NCBI RefSeq assembly: GCF_000003605.2
Contig: NW_003155282.1
Coordinates: 108,451-118,705, forward strand
DNA: 10,255 nt
Reading direction: 5' to 3'
Source: Saccoglossus kowalevskii
Lineage: Eukaryota > Hemichordata > Enteropneusta > Harrimaniidae
Every line of letters begins with the position of its first letter. Positions within the stretch are counted from its first letter, which is position 1. Positions 1 to 8,081 of this stretch are shown here, piece after piece. A program made the position numbers and the translations under genes. The notes beneath the pieces were generated by a model. That model saw nothing but the letters and a program-made list of their open reading frames with translations. It did not search any database and was not told where the DNA came from.

Positions 1-60
1 CGTGATCAGTTCCCACCGGGAATTTGAAACCGTGACTAATTACAACCCGAAATTAGAACA

Positions 61-492
61 CGTGATCAGTTCATATCGGGAATTCGAAAAACGCATTCAA
101 ACATCACCATGAATTCAAAAACCTAACCACTCACTAGATTGTCAGGAAACTGAAGACGAAATAACAAATTACGAGGAATTCGAAACGTAATAAGTTCCCA
201 CAAGGACTTCAAAACGTATTCAACCATCACTATGAACTCAAAAACATAATTACCCATGGCCAGGAATTCGAAACGTAATCCCCCACGGCCGGGAATTTAA
301 AAACATAATAACTCAATGGGCTATCAGGAAATTGAAATCACATCTCGCGAAATCTGAAACCGTAATCAGTTGCCACCAGGGATTCGAGAACGTATTCAAA
401 CATCACAAGAAATTTAAAAAAGAGAAAAAACATAATCACTGATTTCATAGTCACGGAATTGAAAATGAAATCACAAAACAAGGAATTCAAGA
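61..492. repeat. Compound 4- to 6-unit repeats inside the array
   Basis: Three successive blocks start at 61, 186 and 361. Each opens with a unit of the type CGTRATNAGTT followed by a unit of the type CGNATTCAANCATCAC. Each also contains a longer segment near its end that starts CATAAnnACT (CCTAACCACT in the first block) and includes a TCAGGAAA or TCACGGAA motif (121-185, 304-360, 430-492). The middle block carries two extra 29-bp units at 245-303, so the blocks are about 125, 175 and 132 bp. This order is what duplication of multi-unit blocks would produce, rather than of single units. Unit boundaries were set by eye. Confidence 0.6.
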
Positions 493-719
493 GCGTACTT
501 AACTGTCACCAGTAACTCCAAAACATAATCGTCCATTATCAAGAAGTCGAAAACAATCATCGCTAGATATTCAAAAGCGCGATCAGCCATGTTCAATCAC
601 AAGGCAATTGCAAATGAAAATGTCAGTCACCAGGAATTCGAAATGTAATCAACCACGACATGCGTTCAAGAACAACTACACATGTAATCAACAACCATCA
701 CAATTCCTAAAATGTAACC

Positions 720-1260
720 ATTAAACGTCAGTGAATTGTAAACGTAATCAACAATCACCGGGAAATCGTAATCATCACACGCCAGTAAATTAAAAACATA
801 ATTAACCTTCACCTAAAATTGAATAACCGACAATTACCTGGAATGTTAAAACGTAATCACCAGATGTCAGAAATGGAAAACGTAACCAACAATTACCTGG
901 AATATTGAAACGTAATCACCAGACATCAGCAAATTTAAAGCGTAATTAACAAGCACCGAGAATTAAAAAACGTAACATCCAAACGCCAATAAATTGAATA
1001 CGTAATTACCGACCAGCAACAATTCGAAAACACAATCAACAATAACCAGGAATTCTAAAACATTACGCCAGAACATTTAAAACGGAATCAATAATCACAT
1101 ATAATTCTAAACCGTAACTACAAAACGTTAGTAGATTCAAAACGTAATCAATCATCGAGTTTTAAAGTGTTATCAACCATCAACAGTGATTCTGAAACGT
1201 AATCACAAAACGCCAGTAAAATGTAAACGTGATCGACCATCACTAGGAATTATAAAACCT
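720..1260. repeat. Two-type higher-order pattern in the 30-bp array
   Basis: Two kinds of 30-bp unit are interleaved here. One has CAATNACCNGGAAT after CGTAATCAA. The other has a variant of ACGCCAGTAAATT after CGTAATCAC. The second type begins near 725, 779, 864, 923, 983, 1065, 1125 and 1210, so its spacing is 54-60 bp or 82-85 bp, that is two or three units. The best pair is 831-889 against 890-948, which match closely over a 59-bp period. This is higher-order repeat structure of the kind known from satellites, inferred by eye. Confidence 0.65.
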
Positions 1261-1679
1261 ATGAACACAAGCAACGAAATATATTAAAAAACTCAATTAC
1301 ACACTTCTAGAAAAACACTAATCGGCAGGAGTTCTAAAACGTAATATTACATCAACCGTCAGTAAAAAAAACGATAACCATCAAAAACTAAATCAGCCAT
1401 CGCTAAGTATTTCAACAAGTTAACGCCAATCGGACGCCAAGAATAAACAAATACGATCATACATTACTGGAATTGTGAAAACATAAACAAACCATCCTTT
1501 CACAAAAATTCATAGTCACACATCGCTAGAAATTCCAACACAACAATTATATTCCTTTACCAGTAAATCGTTTATAAAATCACAGATAACGCTATCACCC
1601 ATCTTCACGACCAAACAGTGGTAGCTTTCGAAAACAATGTCACCTATCTCCATAAACCAACCACCAGAAAAGAACCCAT

Positions 1680-2140
1680 GCCCAGGAAATCTGAAACACG
1701 AGAACGCGTCTCCAGAAAGTCAGAAAACACGTCGCGAATTCGGAGACACAAAAACACAGCACCAGCAAATCAAAAACACGAGAAACCGTTAACAGCAAAT
1801 CAGTAAAATGATATGTATCACTAACATAGAAGTCAGACATAGAAGAGCGCATCGCCAACACTTAGAAACAGGAGAAAGCCGCACCAGCAAGTCAGAATAA
1901 TTAGATGCATCAGCAAAAATTCTGAAACAGACGAACTCATGTCCATGAAGCCAGACATACGAGAGAGCATCACCAGCATGTAAGAAACAGGAGAACAGAC
2001 CATTTTGAAATGAAAAGTGCAAGACCGAGTCCCCAGTATGCCAGAAACACGAGAACGAATCACCAGTATGTCAGAAACACGGCCACGCATTTCCAGGATG
2101 TCAGAAACACGAGAACGCATCTCCAGAAAATCGTGAATCG
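1680..2140. repeat. 30-bp tandem array, later sub-family
   Basis: The same period continues with a different consensus, marked by CAGAAACACGAGAACGC followed by ATCNCCAG. The register is exact at the 3' end: CAGAAACAC starts at 2042, 2072 and 2102, and related words sit at about 1923, 1953 and 1983. When aligned on ATCACCAG, this consensus and that of the older part share the same length and roughly 18 of 30 positions, so they are probably one lineage. The plus strand is strikingly A-rich and T-poor: 1741-1800 has 31 A and 4 T by count. The last recognisable unit fades out at about 2130-2140. The window's small GTG- and ATG-initiated frames in this stretch are explained by the period being a multiple of three. 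Confidence 0.85.
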
Positions 2141-2186
2141 AAAGTTAAGGTTATAACTATCAGTGACTGTCATGATGATAACTTTC
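2140..2186. repeat. Inverted repeat at the array edge
   Basis: GAAAGTTA at 2140-2147 is exactly complementary to TAACTTTC at 2179-2186. Inside is a small CAG-TGA-CTG turn near 2161-2169. The pair sits exactly where the 30-bp array ends and unique sequence begins. An 8-bp pair at this spacing is not rare by chance, so only the location makes it worth listing. Confidence 0.35.
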
Positions 2187-3011
2187 AAGAACTTCAGGTG
2201 TAATATTTTATTACAATCGACACATATAAGTTTACACACAAGAGTGACGACACTGTTTAACTCACTCCTATAGGCACATCCACACTCCTATGCTTCCCCT
2301 ATGGGTAACCCAGTCTTCCCATGGCCAACTTCTGCATCATGGCGTATTACCCTAGACCGGCGGATTGTCTAACTATGCCGTTTTCTACTCGTGCTTACGA
2401 AGATAAGGGCCGCGATAAATGCCAACAAATCTACAGTTTTATATATATATATATATGATATGTATTCAATATTTTCACAATACGGAATAATGTACACACA
2501 GAAAGCTAAGCAAGGCATTAACATCATCCTAACGTGTGACTTGTGTGCAGCCGGAAAGTCCCAGAGGGGTAAAATATTAAAATCTCGTCCGGTTCGGTGA
2601 ACTGACAACACGGACTGTATCATGAAAAAACATGCATTGGCGATATATGCAGAGAAAAAATTGAAATTTACGAGTTGTCTGAAAGAAGTTTACACATGGA
2701 ATAACCCCCCTTCCCCGCGGATTAACCATACACAATCAAACCAAGGGTAACATGATTAACCACTCGTCCTGCCTACTGTTTGTCGTTAATGAATTGACTG
2801 CGTATGAATGATGTGATCCGATATCTACTATGACTTGACGCTAATCAATTGCATAGAATCGGATCAGTGTTAAACAAAGCGTTATGATGAGATTTCAAAC
2901 ACTTGCCACTACGCTTGGTTAACCAATAAAGCCAGATCGGGATCACATACCCTGTTACACCGTAACTGTAACAGCCAAACATTTCAGGCAATTTGACTAC
3001 GATAATTACAT
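2187..3011. other. Spacer without recognisable gene
   Basis: No supported gene is seen. The stretch holds two patches that are more GC-rich than their surroundings, at about 2260-2400 and 2520-2610, and both could be pieces of old dispersed repeats. CACTCCTAT occurs twice, 20 bp apart (2263 and 2283). A C-rich and G-rich spot lies near 2706-2720. A minus-strand frame at 2369-2623 starts with ATG and has 84 codons, but crosses a TA microsatellite and resembles no family I recognise. Confidence 0.6.
2440..2456. repeat. TA microsatellite
   Basis: An uninterrupted TA dinucleotide run of about eight copies follows a T run. It is likely length-variable between individuals. Confidence 0.9.
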
Positions 3012-3110
3012 GAAGTCGACATTCACCGCCGACTGGGCTTGCTTGTTTTGCCCTGTCTATACGAAACAAAACGAAGCCGACATTTGCCGTCGACTGAGCT
3101 TGCATGTTTA
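3012..3110. repeat. 61-bp imperfect tandem duplication
   Basis: The first 37 bp of each copy, starting at 3012 and 3073, align with six differences, five of them transitions. Shared words are GAAG(T/C)CGACATT and CGACTG(G/A)GCTTGC. Divergence becomes complete about 37 bp into the second copy. The spacer word CTGTCTATAC of copy one (3053-3062) reappears downstream at 3161-3170, suggesting a third, broken copy or a larger parent repeat. Frames that read through it on both strands (69 and 86 codons) have no recognisable domain and cross the duplication, so they are not called as genes. Confidence 0.65.
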
Positions 3111-3170
3111 TCTATCTACGCATCAACAGTTTGATTCGCGTTTTTTTTTGTGCCGTTTTACTGTCTATAC

Positions 3171-4118
3171 TTATTATTTTGTAGACAAAAGTGATATTTA
3201 TAAATTTGTTCATAGTTAACAAACACTTTTAAGTATTATGTTCTGGTAGATTTGGAAATAATGTTCATACCACGTCCCGACCTGTCCACAATTTACATTG
3301 CTATATTATTCAGTAATTTTATTAGACAAAAAGCCATTTCGATTGTATTATTAACATTATTAATATTTCCCCTCGTTTTGTGTGAAGCAATGTTTTATAT
3401 ATTAAAAATCTAGGTCGAAAAAAAAATGACAAACTCATCTGCAAGGTTTCCCAAAAGTCGTTTCTGTTAGTGGACGATTCTCGGGGAAATATGTTCGTTG
3501 ACCTTTCCCGTTAAGTTGTGGCAAACTCACTATATTATTGAAGGGTGCATGTTGGTGCTCAATTTCACGTTATTGGGATTTGTAGGCGGGACATACCGAC
3601 CGGGTGCCGGTGCAACAACCACAGCGATACTGGTGTCAGAGTGAGCTAGTTCGGGATCCGGATTTTTATTCGACTTATGTCATTCATTATCACGGTACTG
3701 GCGTCATGTAGGTAGAACAGCTGGCACAAAGTGGAACACCATAACCTTTGACATAGCCTCGGTATCGCAACATTGACGTATAATGGAATAGCAATTGTAA
3801 AATTTTGAATTTATCACTTGTCGTCTGACGCTAAGATAGAACAATGTATAAAATTCAGAAATATCACAACTTTAATTAGAATAATTATAAAAAATAAATT
3901 GTATAGATTGTATTCAATTACGATTCTAGTTTTCGCGTTGTAAAACATGTACTCGCGTGTCGATGTTATCCGTACCAATTCCATTATCTACCCATCAACA
4001 GCGCTAATACACACTATTCTGAAACGATTTAATCCCCACTACATTAAGTTGCGTTAATTGTTATTAAGGGTTTGAGATAATGACGAACACACTCAACGTA
4101 ATGCGATACTCATCTCCC
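3171..4118. other. AT-rich spacer without recognisable gene
   Basis: No coding frame, RNA gene or repeat family is supported. It holds an A9 run at 3418-3426 and a GC-richer stretch near 3580-3660. Two similar words, GATACTGGTGTCA and GGTACTGGCGTCA, lie about 70 bp apart in 3620-3710. Several AATAAA-like words occur but none follows a plausible gene. Confidence 0.6.
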
Positions 4119-4166
4119 AATCACGAGTTATAATACGTGATTTCGTTATTAACCGACGCATAACGA
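4119..4166. repeat. Two abutting 24-bp hairpins
   Basis: Two perfect inverted repeats lie edge to edge. The first is AATCACG (4119-4125) with CGTGATT (4136-4142). The second is TCGTTAT (4143-4149) with ATAACGA (4160-4166). Each has a 7-bp stem and a 10-nt loop, and no base separates them. A single 7-bp hairpin is expected several times in 10 kb, so the evidence is the identical geometry and adjacency. Possible roles are a two-site protein-binding element or a cruciform-prone spot. No neighbouring gene supports either. Confidence 0.5.
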
Positions 4167-4215
4167 CCCCCTTGTTTGGTATTGCTTGTGTAGTCACGGA
4201 TCGCCAATTGTTCAG

Positions 4216-4231
4216 AACACGCGAGCGTGTT
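4216..4231. repeat. Short GC-rich palindrome
   Basis: AACACGC, a two-base centre GA, then GCGTGTT form a perfect 7-bp inverted repeat. It lies 50 bp downstream of the paired hairpins. It could be a dimeric protein site or simply chance. Confidence 0.35.
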
Positions 4232-4312
4232 GCAGTTTAGTGCTGATTAGGAAAGATAGCAATTGTGGTGTACTGAAACACAAAGACAATATTGGGCGGA
4301 ATAACGATCGTT

Positions 4313-4800
4313 CGCTCTGGAGCTAAATTATGGTGGATATGCAAGGGATCGGCGATGCGAAGCGAAATGATAAAGAATGAGACAGGTGAAGACAAATTAC
4401 GACTCCATTACGCTAACTAGTCGCGGCGAAATTCTGCCGTTTACTGCCACAATTGGAAATAAAACTAACGCATGATACTGCAGTTTATATAGTGTGGTTA
4501 TGTCAAATGTACCTATAATATATTGGCGGCGGCTACGGTGGTGGTAGCGTATGAGGAAATTTGTGTAGCGTATAATGCAAGCGTTGTGTTGTGCGGACGA
4601 TTAAAATAAATTTTCCACTTAGCGGGTACCACAAATTAAGTCGAGAAAACAGCAGAAAAAAGACAGCAAATGAATGTATACTCGTGACTACTTCTTCCAT
4701 GTGTAGTGTGCCACCAAAAATGAATTCCATTCTCACGAAAATTCCCCGTTTCACTAAGAAAAATTAGCTAAACATCAGACAAACGAGAGAAATCTGATTA
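4313..4800. other. Spacer without recognisable gene
   Basis: Nothing is supported here. A GC-rich spot at 4525-4548 reads as a few glycine-type codons but is closed by stops on both sides within 12 codons. A minus-strand ATG frame of 73 codons (4533-4754) lacks any recognisable domain. Confidence 0.6.
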
Positions 4801-4805
4801 CAGAT

Positions 4806-4885
4806 CATGCTTTAGCTCAAATGTTAGCGACTTGGAGGTCGTCTTTAATAAGAGCCCCATAAACAGAGGTCGAACGCCTCCCCGA
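4806..4885 (+). repeat. Possible decayed tRNA-derived SINE head
   Basis: TAGCTCAAATG at 4813-4823 resembles the RNA polymerase III A box (TRGYNNARNNG), agreeing at all but the last few bases of the wider tRNA pattern. GGTCGAACGCC at about 4868-4878 resembles a B box with two mismatches to GWTCRANNC. It sits in a 4-bp stem, GAGG and CCTC, closing a 7-nt loop like a T arm. The spacing of about 55 bp suits a tRNA with a long variable arm. The D stem and the acceptor stem do not pair, so this is not a functional tRNA. A degenerate SINE head fits, but chance cannot be excluded and no tail or target duplication was found. Confidence 0.3.
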
Positions 4886-4889
4886 ACGT

Positions 4890-5698
4890 CTATAATCCGA
4901 ATCACTGTTCAAAACTACAATCATTTACGAAATATTTTTCAATAACAAAATCAGCGAAATATTTCAACCATTCGCGTGAACACAGTTTTTCATAATTCTA
5001 ACTACCATAGAGAATACTGAACAGAGTTGACTGGAAACAAAAACGCCGCCAGGTCTAAACAGAACGACTCGTTCATACATGAATTAAGAGACACCTCGTT
5101 TGTTGTTGTTTTTGAATAACGATTGCTTAAGGACACGGGCATTTTATAGCGGATATGTATACTGTATTTTATTAGTCGAGTTAAAATTGCCACTTTTATA
5201 CAATAACACTTTTATTGGAGCACAACTTCTAGACTGTATAACTTCCTAACTAATCATCCACTAAAAGAAGAATGAAAAAAGCTTCGCAGACGATATTTAC
5301 CTTTCGCGCCTTTTGATGTATGTTCGTTTCATAGTCTCCTCACGTCACGCATCTTTCGTTCTGTAATTTCGTAACTGAGTCAGGGTTAATCGTTTTTCTT
5401 TCCTAAAACTCTATCGTGTCGATCGTATCAGAAGTATTATATGCGACAAATTATTGGTATTCATTAGCGTGGCTCTGACTCTTTAATCTCTTCTGGTGAT
5501 GCCACCGCATGTAGGTAATTCACCTTTTACTAATACCCCAATACATTCCCATCAAATTCTAAATAAGCTGCATGTGTGTGCTTAACTATCTAATAAACGT
5601 CATTAATTTTCACTGAATTAAGTTATTTTCTGTCGCCAGCCAATCTTAGAAACAACCATCAATCACGACAAAACACACTGTCGTTAAAAAAAAAAACC
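4890..5698. other. AT-rich spacer without recognisable gene
   Basis: No gene is supported. A minus-strand frame at 5002-5193 is short and without a recognisable domain. The stretch ends with an A11 run at 5686-5696 that abuts a GC-richer block. The run could be the tail of an old retroposed copy on the plus strand, but I see no matching body. Confidence 0.55.
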
Positions 5699-5935
5699 CT
5701 ACGCTTCGCAATTTAGTTTGACCGGAACTTTCGAGGGGTTTGGTGCTGTTTCTACTTCGTGTAATCGATCAATCCTATCAAATTGATTGCCATTTCGCCA
5801 GAGGGGTCGCCCTTCTATCGGTTTACACTCAAGTAAATTATCGTTACATTTACTATTGGGCAGATTCAGCAATTTATAACCCTGATAATTTTGCCGAAGG
5901 CTGCTTATGTTCGAGTCCCCTAACTCAGCTACCAT
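5699..5935 (-). CDS. Weak 78-codon hypothetical frame, perhaps repeat-derived
   Basis: The minus strand carries an ATG at 5933-5935 with G in the next position, followed by 78 codons and TAG at 5699-5701. The frame stays open upstream to a GTG at 5992, but eukaryotic initiation would favour the ATG. The product would be hydrophilic and asparagine-rich, without signal peptide, membrane segment or motif I recognise. It lies in a block more GC-rich than its flanks. The opposite strand is also open for 70 codons, which weakens the coding case. A polymerase III-like A-box word lies just inside the start on the minus strand (5919-5931) and a perfect B-box word (GTTCGAGTCC, 5909-5918) on the plus strand. 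The block may therefore be a dispersed-repeat fragment rather than a gene. Confidence 0.15.
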   Translation of the reverse strand: MVAELGDSNISSLRQNYQGYKLLNLPNSKCNDNLLECKPIEGRPLWRNGNQFDRIDRLHEVETAPNPSKVPVKLNCEA

Positions 5936-5992
5936 GCGTACACACAGTATGATCCGTACATCCTCCATGCAGAAAGCGAATAGATTTAACAC

Positions 5993-6593
5993 AAAACTGA
6001 TTTGACTTATCCAATGCTGTTTTGTTCATATTGCATGGCCAGTGATGACATTTTTTCTGTGTCCATGGACTGTCTGCTTAGTGGAAATAAACACACAATC
6101 TGTCATCACCCTCATCCCCAAATCAGCGAAGTTCACTTGTTTACAGATTTTGTACTGACCAGACTTTATGGCAGCACAAGCCAATAGTCCGAGTCTGCGA
6201 CGAGTGCATTATGGCGGCAAAGAGATCAAACATCAGAAAGAAACCATGATTTATTTATAGACAACACATGTCCTTTTAAAAGTGGAATATCCCCATTTTT
6301 TTCTATTCTTTCATATCCCCCTCCCAATTTGTCGATTGTTAATATTTTTTAGATGCTCATTGTCATCCTCGTTCGCAAACTCATTAAATGCTCGCCAGTT
6401 ATAATAACGCGATCCGTCCCCTAGTGTATGCCATGTAATTTACCACTCTAACTGATACACTCATCAACAAGCTAGGGCGTCTCATAACCAGGAGCCCTCA
6501 AGACAGACACTTTTAACAAAGCAATGAATACCTGATGAGGAAATAAATACCAATAATGTTTTCTTTATGATGCTGAAATCGAGGCCCAATGAG
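5993..6593. other. Spacer without recognisable gene
   Basis: No gene is supported. A plus-strand frame at 6002-6187 starts with a non-ATG codon and has no recognisable domain. A 10-bp palindrome CTTTTAAAAG lies near 6272, and T-rich patches follow. Confidence 0.6.
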
Positions 6594-6670
6594 AATATGG
6601 AGTGCTGTATTACACTATTACAAAAATAATACATGGATTGAGTTAGCGTTGATTAAATACACTCCATATT
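6594..6670. repeat. 11-bp inverted repeat with inner stem
   Basis: AATATGGAGTG at 6594-6604 is exactly complementary to CACTCCATATT at 6660-6670, 77 bp end to end. A second pair, GTATT and AATAC, is nested inside at about 6607-6632. It could be a short foldback element or hairpin-forming transcript. Chance is also plausible at this arm length and AT content. Confidence 0.35.
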
Positions 6671-7985
6671 AATTTCGACTGCTTAGCCGAACTGATCTTT
6701 GACTTTTCGTTTTGATGAGAACACGACGGACCACACTTTTAAGTACCGAGTCACGTTCTAAGTTTAATCCCGATTTAACCTCTAACTTGCTGATTATCAT
6801 TACTGCCTCGTCAACTGCATGGCAAGTCTGCAATTGAGGTTACGATGGTTAAATGTATTGTTTCGAGGGATATTCCTTTATCGGCAATGGACAGTTATAT
6901 GGTTTCGGATTAAAGACCACTCTACCATTGAAGTGACAAAAAAAAAGCGATGCCGTTGGAAATTATAATTTGCTGTAAAATAACGCGCTGTTTCTTCGCT
7001 GATCAATATTATCACCCAAAAACTATCAACGCTTCCCCTTTTTTGTTTTTAACATATTTTTGATTTTCTAACATTATATAGCACTTTTCACCGACGTATT
7101 CTGGACGGCATCACCCATTGTTGTCTGAAGCTGTCCATGTTGCAAATGCATTAAATTTGATATCTTCCGATTCTCTGGAAAAAAAAAACTATCATAAAAA
7201 TTGTAAAAAATAAATCACGTAAGATTATATATACTAGCTATAATTTTACAATAAAAACAGCATTTGATCTTGTAATAGGCATCATGATGTCCAATTGCGT
7301 ATGCACTGATCTGACAAATTTAACCTAGAGTTAATCTTTCAGTCAATCTTTTCTTTGCATAAAACGTTAAAACCACGACTCTCTCATGACGTATTGAAAG
7401 TGGGAGAAATGTTTTGAAAATAGGCGAACTGTTGCATTTTAATATACTGTTCATATCTTTTTCAATATTGACGTAAATCTCTGACAAAATGAATTCTGCT
7501 TCACCAAATGAGTAAAACACAGACGTGCGTGTCGGGCCACGTGGTCTACGAATGTGCCAATATCGTGCAGACTGAAAGATATTTTGTACGAACTAAAACA
7601 ATCCTAGGAAAAACTAAGCGTTGTTTACACGTAAATAACCTGTAATTCGTTAGTTCAGTTCAGAATTATTTGTATAAAAAAATAATCAATTGTCGAACAG
7701 TTTATATACAAACTATTAAAATGATATAAAATTATATTCGGAGAAAAATAAAAACCCACTCGAGAATAATGCACATCCAAAGTATATTAATATCACATGT
7801 ATTTCTTTATTAATTGCGCTTATTTAGACTGAAAACACGACACGACTGTTGCACTAAAGCTATTGAGGCTTCTGCATTGAGTATATGTACAACGCTATTC
7901 GGATTACGCAAAACTAATATTACGTATCATGATATGCTCAAAATAAAATTAATTAGTGCCTTCGAAGTTTGTTGTTGATATAATA
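6671..7985. other. Long AT-rich spacer without recognisable gene
   Basis: I find no exon, RNA gene or repeat family. Small features are an ATTGTAAAA inverted pair at about 7199-7252 and the palindrome CCACGTGG at 7537-7544, which contains an E-box core CACGTG. Neither lies next to a supported transcript. The minus-strand frame at 7320-7520 has 66 codons and no recognisable domain. Confidence 0.6.
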
Positions 7986-8081
7986 GAACTTGACATTATG
8001 TCGACAATCGGCAACAATTTGGTTACAACCATGTTTTTTAGGTGCGCGTGATTTCAGCATCTATGAGATAATGTCAAGTTC
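7986..8081. repeat. Perfect 14-bp inverted repeat, possible short foldback element
   Basis: GAACTTGACATTAT at 7986-7999 is exactly complementary to ATAATGTCAAGTTC at 8068-8081, enclosing 68 bp. Given the base composition and a search span of about 100 bp, I estimate such a pair would occur by chance about once in 50-100 windows of this size. The arms could be ends of a miniature inverted-repeat element or the stem of a hairpin RNA. No clear target-site duplication flanks them, and the interior does not code. Confidence 0.55.

Larger units (their letters stand above)
1..1680. repeat. Diverged 30-bp tandem array, older part
   Basis: This is a degenerate minisatellite or satellite with a unit of about 29-30 bp. 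Each unit usually opens with CGTAATCA or a close variant (CGTGATCA, CGTATTCA, CATAATTA). It carries ATCACCAG or CACCAGG in the middle and ends in AATTCGAAAA or AATTNAAAA, so many units keep an EcoRI-like GAATTC. Because the unit is half of 60 bp, related words recur at near-constant offsets, for example CGTGATCAGTT at 1 and 61. Units differ by many substitutions and small indels, so the array is old or not being homogenised. From about 1260 the register decays, and 1500-1680 is only loosely recognisable. The frequent TAA in the core makes coding unlikely. The array starts before the window, so its full length is unknown. Confidence 0.88.

Noticed and set aside
1618-1806. 62-codon plus-strand frame in the 30-bp array
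   Set aside because: It starts with GTG, lies wholly in tandem repeat, and is open only because the repeat period is a multiple of three and the local sub-family lacks TAA.
1640-2022. Two further minus-strand frames (73 and 77 codons) over the array
   Set aside because: They overlap each other and the 95-codon frame in different phases, as expected from a T-rich repeat strand with few stops.
1-2140. CRISPR-like array
   Set aside because: Units are contiguous and all similar, without conserved repeats separated by unique spacers, and the window looks eukaryotic.
4525-4554. Glycine-tyrosine-like codon run
   Set aside because: It recalls glycine-rich structural proteins, but stops occur at 4516-4518 and 4552-4554 and there is no start or acceptor; only about 11 codons are open.
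5855-5925. Possible tRNA around the perfect B-box word GTTCGAGTCC
   Set aside because: The bases flanking the word do not form a T stem and no convincing A box lies upstream on the same strand.
3225-6747. ACACTTTTAAGTA occurring near 3225 and near 6735
   Set aside because: A 13-bp AT-rich match is expected about once by chance, and the flanks do not align, so these are not long terminal repeats.
7537-7544. CCACGTGG as an E-box regulatory site
   Set aside because: An 8-bp palindrome is expected by chance in this length and no supported transcript is nearby.
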